From Trametopsis cervina (taxonomy: Eukaryota; Basidiomycota; Agaricomycetes; Polyporales; Irpicaceae): a stretch of 64,000 nt of DNA. This document shows, piece by piece, positions 11,718 through 22,648 of the stretch. How positions within the stretch are numbered: position 1 is the first letter of the stretch; the number at the start of each line of letters is the position of its first letter. The position numbers and the translations under genes were made by a program. The stretch spans positions 2,175,470-2,239,469 of the forward strand of contig MU278348.1 in assembly GCA_022385755.1 (NCBI GenBank), written 5' to 3'. The notes under the pieces are model-generated. The model was given only the letters and a program-made list of their open reading frames with translations. It was not told the DNA's origin and did not search any database.

Positions 11718-13877
11718 CTACGAAATTGTGTCTTGAACTTGTTTAAGTAGGGTCAGAGCGACGTCTGAACGAGGAACGATTGTGCATTGGAATGGCTTAG
11801 GCCCGCTAAGAAACAAAACAGATCAGAGTGCGCCAGACCAGAACATGTAACTATTCCCGACCTCAGCATCCTTGGTTGGTATTCTATCTGAGGCATGACC
11901 GGCCGGCCGTCGTTGTCGAGTGGCTCTTTGATGTTGTAGGTGGCCAGTACGGTGGCAGCTGTTAGCCACACTAAGTCCATAGCAAGGAATCGACCAGGGC
12001 ATTGCCTGTGCACAGTCATTGTCAAGACATTATCGTGAAATTCTCTTCCGTATGCTACTCACCGCCTACCGAACCCGAACGCAGCCATTGGCAACTCGTT
12101 GATGCCTAACTCACGGTTACGCTCCTCGTTGAGATAACGGTCCGGGTCGAACTTGAAGGGATCCGGATACACCTTCTCATTGTGAAGGATCGCCCTACAC
12201 GGCATATTAGACCTCAAGGGGTTCACGTCAGGAGGATTTTACCATTGGTTAGGCATCACTGTAGTGCCCTTTGGTATGAAGTAGCCTCGATATTCATCAT
12301 CTTCCATCAGCTCGCGTGGGATCCCCAGAGGAATGACTGGGCTGTATCGTGAGTGCGCTTCCAACGCAGAACACCATACAACAGACCTGGATTCCAACGT
12401 AGAGATTCCCAAAGGACGCCATCAATATAAGGCAGATCCTTGCGGTCGTCCAGCGTAGGCAGCCTGTTATGGCCAATCACGCGGTCAATCTCAGCTTGTG
12501 CTTTCACCTGAACCTCGGGGTGCGTCAGAACACCTGCGAAGAACGACAGAACGGCGTTGACGGTCTGTCGTCGCGAGGAAGGTAAGTCTGAGTAAGCACA
12601 ATGACTGATAGTAGCGTTCTTACGGTGTCAGCACCCCCTGTACTATTGTAAGTTGCGTACACACGGATAGGAATAAGTGACGGAACATACCAGCATACAC
12701 CATGCCCGCGACATTCTTCAATAGCTCCTCGTCCTCCGTTTCTATCCCGCTGTTATTAGGTGGCATCATTTCTAATTGAGCTGCGGTAAACGAGGGCGGA
12801 GCTGTGCCAGCTGCCTTCGTCGATGGCTTTAGTTATGCACTGGAGCATTTACTCCGATACTCACCATCTGCCGCTTGACCATTGCATAAGGGTCCTCTAG
12901 CATTGCAGTCGTAGCCCTCCTCCAGACCTTAGCCTGTCGTTGGAATTCTGCACCAGGCATCCAGCTTGGTACAAAGCGTACTGCGGAGGTGTTCCATGAT
13001 TCATGCGGTGTTTAGAGCCAAAGAATGAAGAGCGACATACGTAAAGGGATGTAGTCAACCAGGTATGTGCCGAATATACCTGGGATGGCTAGAGACTGTA
13101 GAGCCTGATCGGCGAGTGTGACAAATGCATCGCCCTCGGGAGCAATCTTGTGGCCATACGCTAAATCCATCGCAATTGCGGATATAGTCCTGCAATCAAT
13201 GACATGAGAATCTGACCAAATAGCGGTAATTAGCCATGCCTTTTGACATGGAGGAACATCTTTTCCGGATGGTCTAAAAGGTTCGAGAGGAGCACATCCA
13301 CCTCACGCTCGACAACAGGCCTAATATTGGGATTGCCGCTGGGAGTAAAGTATTGTACGAACAAGGAGCGATGCTTCTTCCATCGAGCGCCGTAGGACAT
13401 GTCGGAGAAAAGCCAGTCAAATCTCACACTGACAATCATGTGAGTAGGCAGTATGAAGTGTCAAACGGTCCACTGACAGGTCTCTAACCATGGTTCGATG
13501 AGGTCTAGAAGACCAAATAGCACTGCGCTTCTCGAATAAATCGTTTACAACTTCAGCCGTGTTAAGGATAAGGATAGGGTTGCCGTAGACGTAGGTGAAG
13601 ATCATGTCACCTGGGAGGTTGGCAAATCAGCGAACGTTCCCGGTAACAGCGCAATCGTTGACGAACCATACTTCTCTTGCCAGTCTGCGTAAGTTCTCCA
13701 TTGGTACTCTTGTGGAAGTTCAACCCTGCCATACCAAGAAGGCTGAGGCCCAGGGGGGTGCCGTCTACGTCGCCGTTTGTCGACGATGTATCGCTTGAGA
13801 AAGTATGCTGCGGCTCCGACGCCGACCAGGACAATGGTGCGAGGTCCAACGCTAGACCATGAAAATGTGCCGTCCAT
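11718..13877 (-). CDS. Cytochrome P450 monooxygenase (copy 2)
   Basis: Paralogue of the P450 at 7544-9712. The N-terminal anchor is followed by a very basic run (DKRRRRRHPPGPQPSWYG) containing the proline hinge. The I-helix GGADT lies across the intron near 12640-12690, the K-helix E-x-x-R is in DGVLWESLRWNPG, and the haem loop ends in RQCPGRFLAMD near 12010. The last exon ends PKPFQCTIVPRSDVALTL and stops at 11718-11720. All diagnostic motifs are intact, so both copies look functional. The substrate is unknown. A TATA candidate lies about 98 nt upstream of the ATG. The two copies share a strand but are separated by YTH1, so either a tandem duplication was later split or YTH1 was already between them. 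Confidence 0.88.
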
Positions 13878-13974
13878 ATTGTGCAGTGTCGAAACAGTTC
13901 ACAATCCGGTGCTGAGGCTGGAAAGGATTCCAGGGGAGTTGGGGGAGAAATGGGACATGTAAGGCAAATCGCCC

Positions 13975-13980
13975 TATATA
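13975..13980 (-). promoter_or_regulatory. TATA-box candidate of P450 copy 2
   Basis: TATATA about 98 nt upstream of the start codon, matching in kind and position the element before the paralogous P450. Confidence 0.5.
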
Positions 13981-14511
13981 CTTGCCAGACTGCTGGGGCC
14001 GATTTGTCCGTAGGCTACACACAGGGCTTCCAGCGTGTGTATTACTCCGGCCCTATCGGTGTAGACCATCATGTGTGTGGAGATGACAGCCTTGAGAGGT
14101 TTTAAGAATTGATAGCATGCACTGTATTGAGAATTGACTGTGCCGAGCGTCGATCGTATATGTTCGCACTGTCACACAGCAATCAGTTATTATCACTAGG
14201 GACGTGGTCTGACAAACAAAGATACGGTACCGGCATCCAGAAAGGAGTTTCGATTCTCCATTCACCATCTACGAGGCCCTTATCGTGTATAACCCTGCAC
14301 TTTTGTCTCAATATCCGCACCTTCATATGAAGCAAATCCTCACACAAACAAGTTAATTTGCAACAAGCGAGTACTTACAGGAGGCACTTGCAAATGGTTC
14401 GATGTCGGCACATTTTGCGACTTGTAGACCAGATCTTCCATGCATAATCACAGCTTCCCTGCCTCCCAAGGACTCGTGATAAGAAAGGCTCCGATCGCGA
14501 TTTAGGGTCAA
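13981..14511. other. Upstream region of P450 copy 2, no clear gene
   Basis: Upstream of the P450 and downstream of the unrecognised minus-strand gene. Between about 14385 and 14510 the minus strand has an open stretch (containing GGREAVIMHGRSGLQV) followed by a good donor site. It could be a 3' exon of the neighbour, but no splice joins it in frame, so it is not called. Confidence 0.3.
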
Positions 14512-15230
14512 CTAGCATAAATAGAACAAGAGGATCATGAGTTTTTCTTGTGAGCTGTTGACACACCTTCTGTAAACACGGTAAGTGGTTACATACCCGC
14601 CTTGAGAGCGACTCACAGGCGATCATTCTCCTTTGAAAGGACCCTTTCCGTGTGACCGATAATAGAGCGCTGGATGTTTGCAATAGTTTCTTCGTTCCGG
14701 TTTCGAAGGTTCCACAAACAACCTGAGGCCTGATTCTTGCTGACCCGCGGACGTACAACGGCCGTAGCGTAATTCACAAGACATACTTCTTTCCAGGTCC
14801 CCTCAGGCTGATGTGTCTAGCAAGATTCCACGCTATCCCATATGTATGATCACCGACGTCGAACATGAGGACACCTTCCGTGACCAAGGAGAAGGGTGAG
14901 CTGCCATAATCCACAAAGCTATGAGATGTCGTGGGAGATGCAGTGAAAGGGAGTCGGCAAAAGCTTCGGTATTGCTAGCTTCGAACTGCGTTCCCATGAT
15001 GCTGGGAGCTGTAGATGTGCTTCACGACAACCTGACCCTTGCATGTCGATATGCAGAGTTCTGTTTCTTTCCGTGTCAGATAAAAGCAGCGCGAAGGGCA
15101 ATAGAGTCGTGCTTGCAAGGTCGTAAGTCAGTACTCGCTGTCTCTACTAGAAGGGACCCGTCAAGTGTCAGCTACACGAAAAATAAAATGCAGACAGGCA
15201 ACGTACCGTACATCGTATCCACTTGCCCTT
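14512..15230 (-). CDS. Unrecognised multi-exon gene
   Basis: I do not recognise this protein. Coding nature rests on segments that join in frame only after removing plausible introns. A segment with TLLPFALLLSDTERNRTLH joins, across an intron of about 126 nt, to FVDYGSSPFSLVTEGVLMFD and GDHTYGIAWNLARHIS. That joins across a GT-AG intron near 14715-14765 to KNQASGCLWNLRNRNEETIA and an amphipathic helix ending KENDRL. A final short exon stops at 14512-14514. Start and first exons are uncertain, and an upstream in-frame stop limits the visible N-terminus. No transmembrane anchor, zinc motif or Walker motif was seen. It may be a lineage-specific protein or the remains of a larger gene. Confidence 0.35.
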
Positions 15231-15501
15231 CGTCAGATTGTTGTCTCCTTCCAATTGAAGATATTAGATCATGTTCATCCAATCATTCATGTGTAACAGA
15301 GGGTTCATGTATAGATGTTATAGGCTTGCAGAGCGCAAGCACGGCCCTTGTGAACATATGCAGCGTCAAGGTAGCGTTCAAGAATCAAGAAGCCCAAAGT
15401 CAGCAGGCGAAAGCTGGCGGTACGACGGACCGACCAGACCGATGTCACTTTCGCGCTCCCTTCGCTTCGGATATCGATCTTGGATACTCACACCGAGCAC
15501 C

Positions 15502-16391
15502 ATGGGCTGGCAAAAGACCTTCACGTTAGCAAGGAAATCCAAAGGCTGCCATCTCATAACAAACGATGTTGTAGATCAGATACAGGAGGGCCTGCAGAAT
15601 GTTCAGGTTGGTCGATCGTTTCGCGTGGCCCATCAATGCGCTAATTTATATCTTTCAGATTGGGATGCTGTTCCTGTTTCTGTGGGTGCTAATATTGTTC
15701 TGGTTGGCGGTGCTCGAGCTGGGTACTAACGGCGCATTTGTAACCGTTCAGTCAACACACCTCTGCGGCATTGACAATAAATGAGAACACGGACCCAGGT
15801 GCGGCATCATCCCTACCATTCGTTTGCGTACCTACAATGGTCTCATTGCTACAGATGTTCGGAATGGTGTGTTGCTCTGCGCATAAAGTGCGCAGAAGGA
15901 ATTGAATAACGTCTCACAGATATGGACATGGCCTTGAATAACATAGTCCCCGAGACCTTGCAATGGACTCACATTGACGAAGGTCCAGAGTAAGTTGCCT
16001 CTCGCTACGGCTTCGTATCGTTCCGGCTAACATTTTCGCGTCCCCATGGCAGTGATTCGTGAGCTCTATCGCTATTTCGAGCGTCTTCATTACCCATGAG
16101 TCCCACCTAATTTCAAGGGTATCGCATACAAAGTCCTCGCTCATCGGCGCGACGATATCTATCCCTATCACCAATGGCAGATTGAATTTGGGCACTTGGC
16201 AAGGTGAGCCGTACTCGATTAAACACCCGAAAGCTTCATCTCACACGGCTTTCATCGTGCAACGTTAGGCATCTACCTCACCGAGTTCCGCTATCATCCT
16301 AACCAGAGAAGGATAGTAGCAACTATCTTGTGGGTACAGATTGGGACCTCTCGTCACACTAACGGAAGCTGATTACTGACGTAGGTCATGA
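15502..16391 (+). CDS. YjbQ/UPF0047 family protein, nine tiny exons
   Basis: Starts [20 protein letters not shown]. Exons 15502-15606, 15659-15681, 15752-15798, 15855-15866, 15920-15989, 16053-16058, 16118-16203, 16269-16329 and 16385-16391 give 138 residues, the normal bacterial YjbQ length. Conserved motifs return in order only after splicing: [71 protein letters not shown]. Exon 4 is 12 nt and exon 6 only 6 nt (TGATTC); skipping exon 6 keeps the frame but loses the conserved Asp-Asp. YjbQ proteins are small beta-barrel trimers with reported weak thiamine-phosphate synthase activity; their cellular role is unsettled. Without the last intron the frame would run to a stop at 16370-16372, giving 150 residues. 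Confidence 0.82.
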
Positions 16392-16424
16392 ATGCCGCTG
16401 TAAAGTGTAATTCCCGATCGACCA

Positions 16425-17041
16425 ATGAACCGAATAACAATTCCCGTTTCCCGGTCCCAAGCTCTTTACGTCCCACGCGCGTTACGTATGTCGTATGCAA
16501 TACGATACTACTGACGACGAGGCGGCGAGCGGGCTGAACACTTTAGCAGCGCCGTCCATGACGGATCGCCATGCGTGCTGGAGGTCCCCGGCAACAGTCT
16601 CGCGGTCGGTGCGATCTACCACAATGACGTGCCTGAACAGATCAGCACTTTGTTCGTGGCGCAGCGTGCTGTACTGCAGGATTCGTTCAGTTCGTATGGC
16701 ATGGATTGATGCTCAGACCAGCCTCAGACCAGTAAAGCAGATTTCTGTGGACGCAGCCGCTGCCCGAGCACCCCTCGAAGCCCATAGGCTATGTCGTTGA
16801 TGGGCGAGTCTTCACTGTCGAACCTGTGCTCTTTGGTGAACAGGGCGGGGATGTTTCCTCGTGTTTCCCTGCAGATTTGCTTCCGCTGTGTTCATCGATC
16901 AACGGAATCAGCCACGTGAGGGCGCAGACGTTTCATCTTGTGAAAACGAAGAACGGTGTGGGACAGTTTGCTGTGGCCGGCGCGGTTGAGGCTGAGCGCG
17001 ATGTTGTGAACGATGCGCAGTCCGCCTTTTGTGCTGGCTAG
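16425..17041 (+). CDS. Unrecognised short gene downstream of YjbQ
   Basis: I do not recognise the product. From ATG 16425 (MNRITIPVSRSQALYVPRAL) an in-frame path runs through a 36 nt possible intron near 16486-16521 into EHFSSAVHDGSPCVLEVPGN and GAIYHNDVPEQISTLFVAQR. It continues across a GT-AG intron near 16695-16754 into FLWTQPLPEHPSKPIGYVVD and VFTVEPVLFGEQGG, and stops at 17039-17041. The two segments read as folded, low-repeat protein, and the second junction is needed to join them, which argues for real coding sequence. The first intron is shorter than any other here, so the start is doubtful. No domain, signal peptide or membrane segment was recognised. It begins only 33 bp after the YjbQ stop on the same strand. 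Confidence 0.35.
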
Positions 17042-17356
17042 AAGTGTGATCTCGACTAGGAATTTATTCATCGCGTTCATCAGAGCGCTGAATCTGTGCT
17101 CAGACCCAGGAGAGTATTTAGGGATCAGCTATACATGTCCAACAACCGTCGCGGGGTTACTGTTCATCGCTTCATCCCTGAATCGCATTACAGAGCGCCC
17201 GTACGTATACGAAAGCTTTGTGCCTCAAACACTGTTTCTCATTCCACCCCACCAACACCTCGCCGACATCCCCAATCGCTATATACCTCCTTCTCATCTT
17301 CACCGCGATCACTGGGCCGGTCACCGTCAAACCCGCGTCGGTTACACTACAACCGC
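17042..17356. other. Intergenic region before the Zn2Cys6 regulator
   Basis: About 315 bp, presumably the promoter and leader of the transcription factor. Overlapping open frames exist but none shows splice-supported coding signal. Confidence 0.35.
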
Positions 17357-20311
17357 ATGCCGAAAGCCTCAGCCTCAGCCTCCACTGCAGCGGCCCGCAC
17401 GGCTCTGCGCAGAAACCAGGTGCGCGCAACTCATCCAGCTCGTCGATCATGCCGTTAAAGTGTTACTCGGACGTGCATTCTAGGCTTGCCTGTCCTGCAG
17501 GAAACGCAAATTGGTACGACGAGACTGCTGTTTGCTGTCAGATAGCATTAATTGGGGGTCATGATGTAGAAATGTGACGCTGCTCGGCCGCATTGTGGGA
17601 CGTGTGTCAAGTGAGTCCTATTAAGCTGTCGTAAAGGGCACGACGGACTCAGGGCATCCCTTCACAGGCAATGGCAGGCCCTCATTAGTGTTCCCCCGCC
17701 CGTAGGCTACGCGTACGTACTTGGCCACCATAATGGGTTTTGTCTCACGTAACTGTCCGAGCAGACATCCAACAGAGCCGCAATGTTCATACGACCCTGT
17801 CGACGGTCTCCCAATTGCTCCGGACGTAGATCCCTCCGAACGTATTCGCTCACTAGAGGAGCAAATATGTGAGTAATGGCCTCAGTATGTCCGCTAGTTT
17901 CCTAAGGCCATCACGCAACAGCACAACTTCGGAGCCAGCTCAATGAAGCGAGAAATTTCGATGCTCGCTCTTCGTCGCCCGTCCATCGAGGGCTACCATC
18001 TTACCATGGGGTAGAAACGAGTCTGTCCGACACCCACTCACCATCAGCGCGGTCGCCACTCGACAACAGCCCTAACGGCAACGGACTTCTTATGCCTCCT
18101 CCCCCTTCAACAATTGATATGTCCAGCACGACATCTCAAGGTAGCCCTGAATCTCAGTTGCGAGGGTCGACGGGCAGCCCGGAGATACTGCACGTTAGTA
18201 CCAATGCCTCTGACCCCCTCATAATGGACATGCTATTCTCGGGTTGGGATCCAGACCTCCCAGGCCCTGATGTCTTGAACCACTAGTACGTCCTCTCGTT
18301 GATCATCGTGGTGTATAGCAGAACTAGCCACTAAAGCTGCCATCATGTAGCATCGACGTCTTTTTCAGATGTGATCCCTGCGGCTCTCGCCTCCTGCACC
18401 GCCCTTCATTCCTTGCTTCGATGCACCTACACCCGAAGGATCCCGGATTCCCTCACCCCGCGCTTCTCCATGCGATCGTGAGTATGCCGTCTTTATTTGT
18501 GCACGATACGTTAACGATTGGTTCGCAGTGCGCTTCCGCGTCTCGTTGGGCGTCTCATGACATTGTTACGTCTCCAGACGGTACCAGACAAGACCGCTTT
18601 GCCGAGTTCCACATCAGCAAAACGCGGTCATACGTCGACAGAACCATGGCGTCCGGCCAGGATATTTTCCCGGTCATGCAAGCGTGCATTATAATGTCCT
18701 GGTTCTTTTACCAGGAAGGACGCTGGGTCGAAGTGTGGATATTCGCCGGCTTTCAAACGAGAGTGGCTGTTCCATTGAGGCTGAATTATCCTGGGACATT
18801 TGCTTCAATGCAAGGAGGTAACTCTCCTGGTGCGTACCTCGCCCCTCCAAAAGACCTCAAGGATATGGAATCTAGACGGAGGACGTGGTGGATGACAATA
18901 ATATTTGACCGGATCGTGTCCGTGGGTGGATGGCTGCACGGTGTCGACGAGCGAGACATCGGCACGGAGTTTCCCCTTCGAAACATAGACTTCGAACAAG
19001 ACGTAAGTATTCTCGCTACTTTACGCCTGACTACCGCTCATTCTGCTCTTAGACGGAAACTACAGCGAACCCACAACATCTGGCCACGAAAGACGTATTC
19101 ATTCGTCACCCTCCGCTATACACAGACTCCTTTCTACTCTTCATGAAGTCGGTGATGCTTTTTGGACGCGTCACTGACTTCAATACACGGACAAACCTAC
19201 GTTCACCGCCGACGAAAGCGCAAAATCCATTCCTAAATCCCGAGTTTCGGGCATTGGACCAACTGGTCTGTGTCGACTTTCTAGAAAATGTCCCGTCGAC
19301 ATTCAGACATCTTGGTGTGAACGACGCTCGCGGACTCGACACGGATCTCTACATGGTGCATGTTGTGCCACACGCGTAAGCATCTGGAAGCCGCGTTGTC
19401 TGCCGCATAATTGCTAATGATTGATCTTCACAGCGCGACTATCACTTTGCATAACCCATATCTCAATTTCAGTGATCCGCAGAGCGTGTCAACTTCGAGA
19501 TGCGTTAACGCCACACGCTCTATCTTGGCCGCCTACTACAGCCTCTCAGAAACTTCTCTAGATATTACCAGACTGCATCCATTTGTTACGGTACGTAGGG
19601 GGCGACACTGCACGGTTGATGATACTTCGCTGACACTGCCTCTGCATAGATATGCTGGTATCTGGCCGCAGTTGTTCAGATACAGCTTTGCAAATACTTC
19701 ATTGAGATCAATGATTCCGCTCGAGAATCGACGGTGTGGGGAGAAATCAATGTGCTACGGTATGTATCAAGAAAAAATGCATACCAGATATCCAGTCACT
19801 GACAGCGAAGCGATATATTGCAGGTTTGCGATGCTCACATACGGCAGCCGGTCTCCCATCGGCAGTGAGTTGTCCTGTTTTCCATTTTCTTCCAACGGTG
19901 TCTCATCGCCGGTCTGCAGCTCGTCAAGAGAAACTTCTTCAAGGACTAATGACTGAAATTGTTCGCATGACATCTCAAATGCACCCTCTAGAGATGGGGG
20001 TGCCGCTATACCCCTTCTCACACTCTGGCATCTTCCCAATACCGAAGTACACCTCTACGGATCCCACGGGCGCGCCTCTCCCTGACAGCACCAGTTTCGA
20101 GGACCAAAATTCCTCGCCTGGGTCGTTGGGTGGCCTAGGAGGTTCGCCTCCCGTTGCGAGGATGGCTGCCTCCATGTCCCCGTCGTCCATGTCATCACAT
20201 TTCTCAGGCGACGGGATGGGATGGCGCCCGCAGCAATCCATGTCGCCCGCTGGGCATAGACAATCGCACATTCTGCAGACTCCCGCTTCTCAAATGCCTT
20301 ATCAACAGTAA
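17357..20311 (+). CDS. Zn2Cys6 fungal transcription factor
   Basis: Thirteen exons starting at 17357, 17484, 17570, 17668, 17765, 17922, 18351, 18529, 19053, 19434, 19650, 19824 and 19920. The zinc cluster is spread over the first five: RRNQ / ACLSCRKRKL / KCDAARPHCGTCVK / QWQALISVPPPVGYA / HPTEPQCSYDP. All six cysteines are present, with an unusual spacing CX2CX6CX6CX2CX23C. A short coiled coil follows (ERIRSLEEQISQLRSQL), as in Gal4-type dimerisers, then a Ser/Pro linker. The fungal-specific regulatory domain holds FFRCDPCGSRLLHRPSFLAS and the RRRTWWMTIIFDR block. The Ser/Pro/Gln-rich C-terminus looks like an activation region. It acts in the nucleus; targets are unknown. The nearest metabolic genes are the P450 pair 3.5 kb upstream, but a regulatory link is only a guess. 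Confidence 0.92.
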
Positions 20312-20755
20312 CTACCACCCCTCTTGTATCTGTAGCGACGCTTTTCTCCTATTCTCTGTCTCAGGGTCAGTGTGTTCCCCCGTAGGTAGTATTTTTCGAA
20401 CTTGCAACTCTTCTTGAGCTGTGACTGTTATATCCTGACAATGTGTTTCTAGACCTGTATGATATGCTTGCCTGCTTTTTCGTTTGCTTTCGTCGTATGC
20501 CCCTTCTTGGTGTTTTGATGTCTTTACATGTTCCATCAGAGTCCATTTGCATAATGTACACAATCGTCAGGGGACGCGCGGCGGCCGCCTTCGGCCCCTC
20601 AGAGGATGTAGCAGTAACTACGAATGACCAGTACCGATGGCCTGACGCTAATATGATCAACACATATTCCGGCATCACCACTGTATTGTAACTGCGGACT
20701 GCGACGTCAACGACGTCCCAGAATCGAACACTCTGGACGCCAGCGAAGCCTCCAT
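20312..20755. other. Convergent intergenic region
   Basis: Holds the 3' ends of the transcription factor and of the minus-strand gene at 20756-21676. No gene or repeat was seen. Confidence 0.4.
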
Positions 20756-21676
20756 TCATGAACGGCCGGCTTGCTGGCGCTCAGCCTCGAGCATCGCGTC
20801 GAACTGCGCCTGTTCACGCATACGCTCGGCGTCGGCGCTGTTTGTGGCAGTTGGGACCTGAGTAGGATGAAGATTGTCACTGTTACTTGTCTGGTTCCGT
20901 TCGTGGCCTTGTCGTAAGGCGTCCCATGTTGAGGTTTTTCCACCCTTAGCGTTGGCGGCGCGGATTTGATCCCAGCGGCTGCTCACGCGAGGATTCTCTC
21001 CTATCGGACTCGGAGCTGAGTGGTATTAGGTAGTAACAAGCCTGAGAGGGGAGATGATATTTACCTGGAGAAGGTCGCGTTGGGACGACAGGAGATGGAT
21101 TGTTGGGATTCTGATCTGTCGTTGCCCAGGTAGACTCAATCGCATCCTCGTTGTTGGACGGCGCGGTGTTTCGCTGTTCAGGCTTGTCAGCCAGTGGGTA
21201 GACGGAAGTCGGGTTGGCAGGGAGGGGAACGGGACCCTCCCCCGCCATATCCCGCAATGCGGTCAGGAAGCCTTCCTTGTTCTCCAGGGAGTTGAAGAAA
21301 TGCTGATGAGCGGAGGCACGTTTGACTTGACCAAAAAGGAAGCCAAACACGTTGGCACCTGAACAGATACCGACCGTACGATTTACTGGCCATCTGGGAT
21401 TTCGCACGAACCGGCCGTAGACACCGACGAGCATGGTTGCGCCGGCGCCGTACACAATCTGTGGAATACGGACACTCGTAGTAAGACGATGTTCCCTGCG
21501 TCAAGTCGAATTTACTAAAGAGGCCAATACCGGTGTTTCCCAGGCAGGAATGAAACGGCGAGATTGTAGTCATGGTCTGTGATTGTTCCTGCCTCCAAGT
21601 AAGGCCGAAGGACGGTCTCGGCTTTGGCTTGTGAGTTGAATGTGTCGTCAAACCAGTGCGCGTCGAGGACCACCAT
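20756..21676 (-). CDS. Uncharacterised fungal membrane protein
   Basis: No family recognised. The N-terminus MVVLDAHWFDDTFNSQAK begins a soluble helical segment. Two Gly-rich hydrophobic stretches follow (IVYGAGATMLVGVYGRFV and TVGICSGANVFGFLFGQV), which could be a membrane hairpin. The C-terminus is hydrophilic and repeats a short pattern (SSRWDQIRAANAKGG then STWDALRQGHERN). The first junction, near 21495-21531, is uncertain: the frame is kept only by a 35 nt intron ending at a CAG, leading into VRIPQIVYGAG. A further intron lies near 21005-21065. A GT-AG intron just upstream (about 21700-21740) probably sits in the 5' leader. Confidence 0.6.
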
Positions 21677-22648
21677 ATGTTGTAAGCTGCTGTGAGTAGG
21701 TTCACTGAATGTTATTCGTTCGGAAACATAAACACGTACCCTAGGTCGCGTCTATCGCGGTGTAAGCTTAAGCAATACGCGTTTAGTGGAAGCTTGTTGA
21801 AGGCTCGTCACGGTTGCCGGCCGGAACGATGATGAAATAGACGCTGAACATGGTCATTGATGACAGCTTCCCTTGGACCACGAATCCACATTTTCGTACG
21901 ACACTAGCGATCTGTTGGCCCCATTTATTACTAAACGATAGCATACTTACAAAGTATCTCTCAACAAAGCTACGGCACTTTGTCTCTTCCGAGGTAGGTA
22001 CATGAGAACCCAGTGTACTGTAATCTTCGATCTACACGGATGCGCGAAGATCGAGTGTCTCTTGTTTCGCAACTTTTCTTGGATACAATTCCCCGAGTGA
22101 TGTTGTTGACGCTTGAGGCAGAAATGCCGGTTGGCTGACCGACATATTTTGAAGCACCTTCCAGAGCTGTATATACCATTGAGAGCTCTCTTGCAACTTG
22201 GCTTATGCATTCCTTATGATCAAAGCCAAGCTTCGCTAAGATACGCCGGCCCTGGGACGCAGATCAGTCACTTAGGTCCGTTTATGGGCGCCAATCGCTT
22301 CGTCGCGGCGCCCTTGCTGTGGCGTTATGCGCGGTTTGTTTACGGGCATAGTATTTGAAGAGCGGCTGATATGAATTCTATTATGTGAGCAGAAATACAA
22401 AACCTGTCAAGCCACTGAGGTTGTGTTGATTCTGCCAGGTGGATGTCCAACTTGTTGTAAGGCGCCGAGTACAGAATGCCTGATATGGAGATTGCTTACG
22501 TAAATGATCTCGGAGGTCAGTCAAGGACCACTGACAGCGCGTCTTTGCACGCCAAGTCTGGCCTGCGTCGACCTGCACGTTGCACATCTGCGGTTGTTCT
22601 CTTTCCTCACACTCCTTTCGCGTCTTTCTTTACTCTCTCTTCTCCCTC
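21677..22648. other. Divergent intergenic region
   Basis: About 970 bp between head-to-head genes. It contains the probable leader intron of the minus-strand gene and a C/T-rich stretch (about 22595-22660) just before the RhoGEF start, typical of fungal core promoters. Small open frames here show no coding signature. Confidence 0.4.

Noticed and set aside
15271..15729. 152-codon plus-strand open frame
   Set aside because: It only reads through YjbQ exons 1-2 and their introns; the spliced YjbQ model explains the conserved parts.
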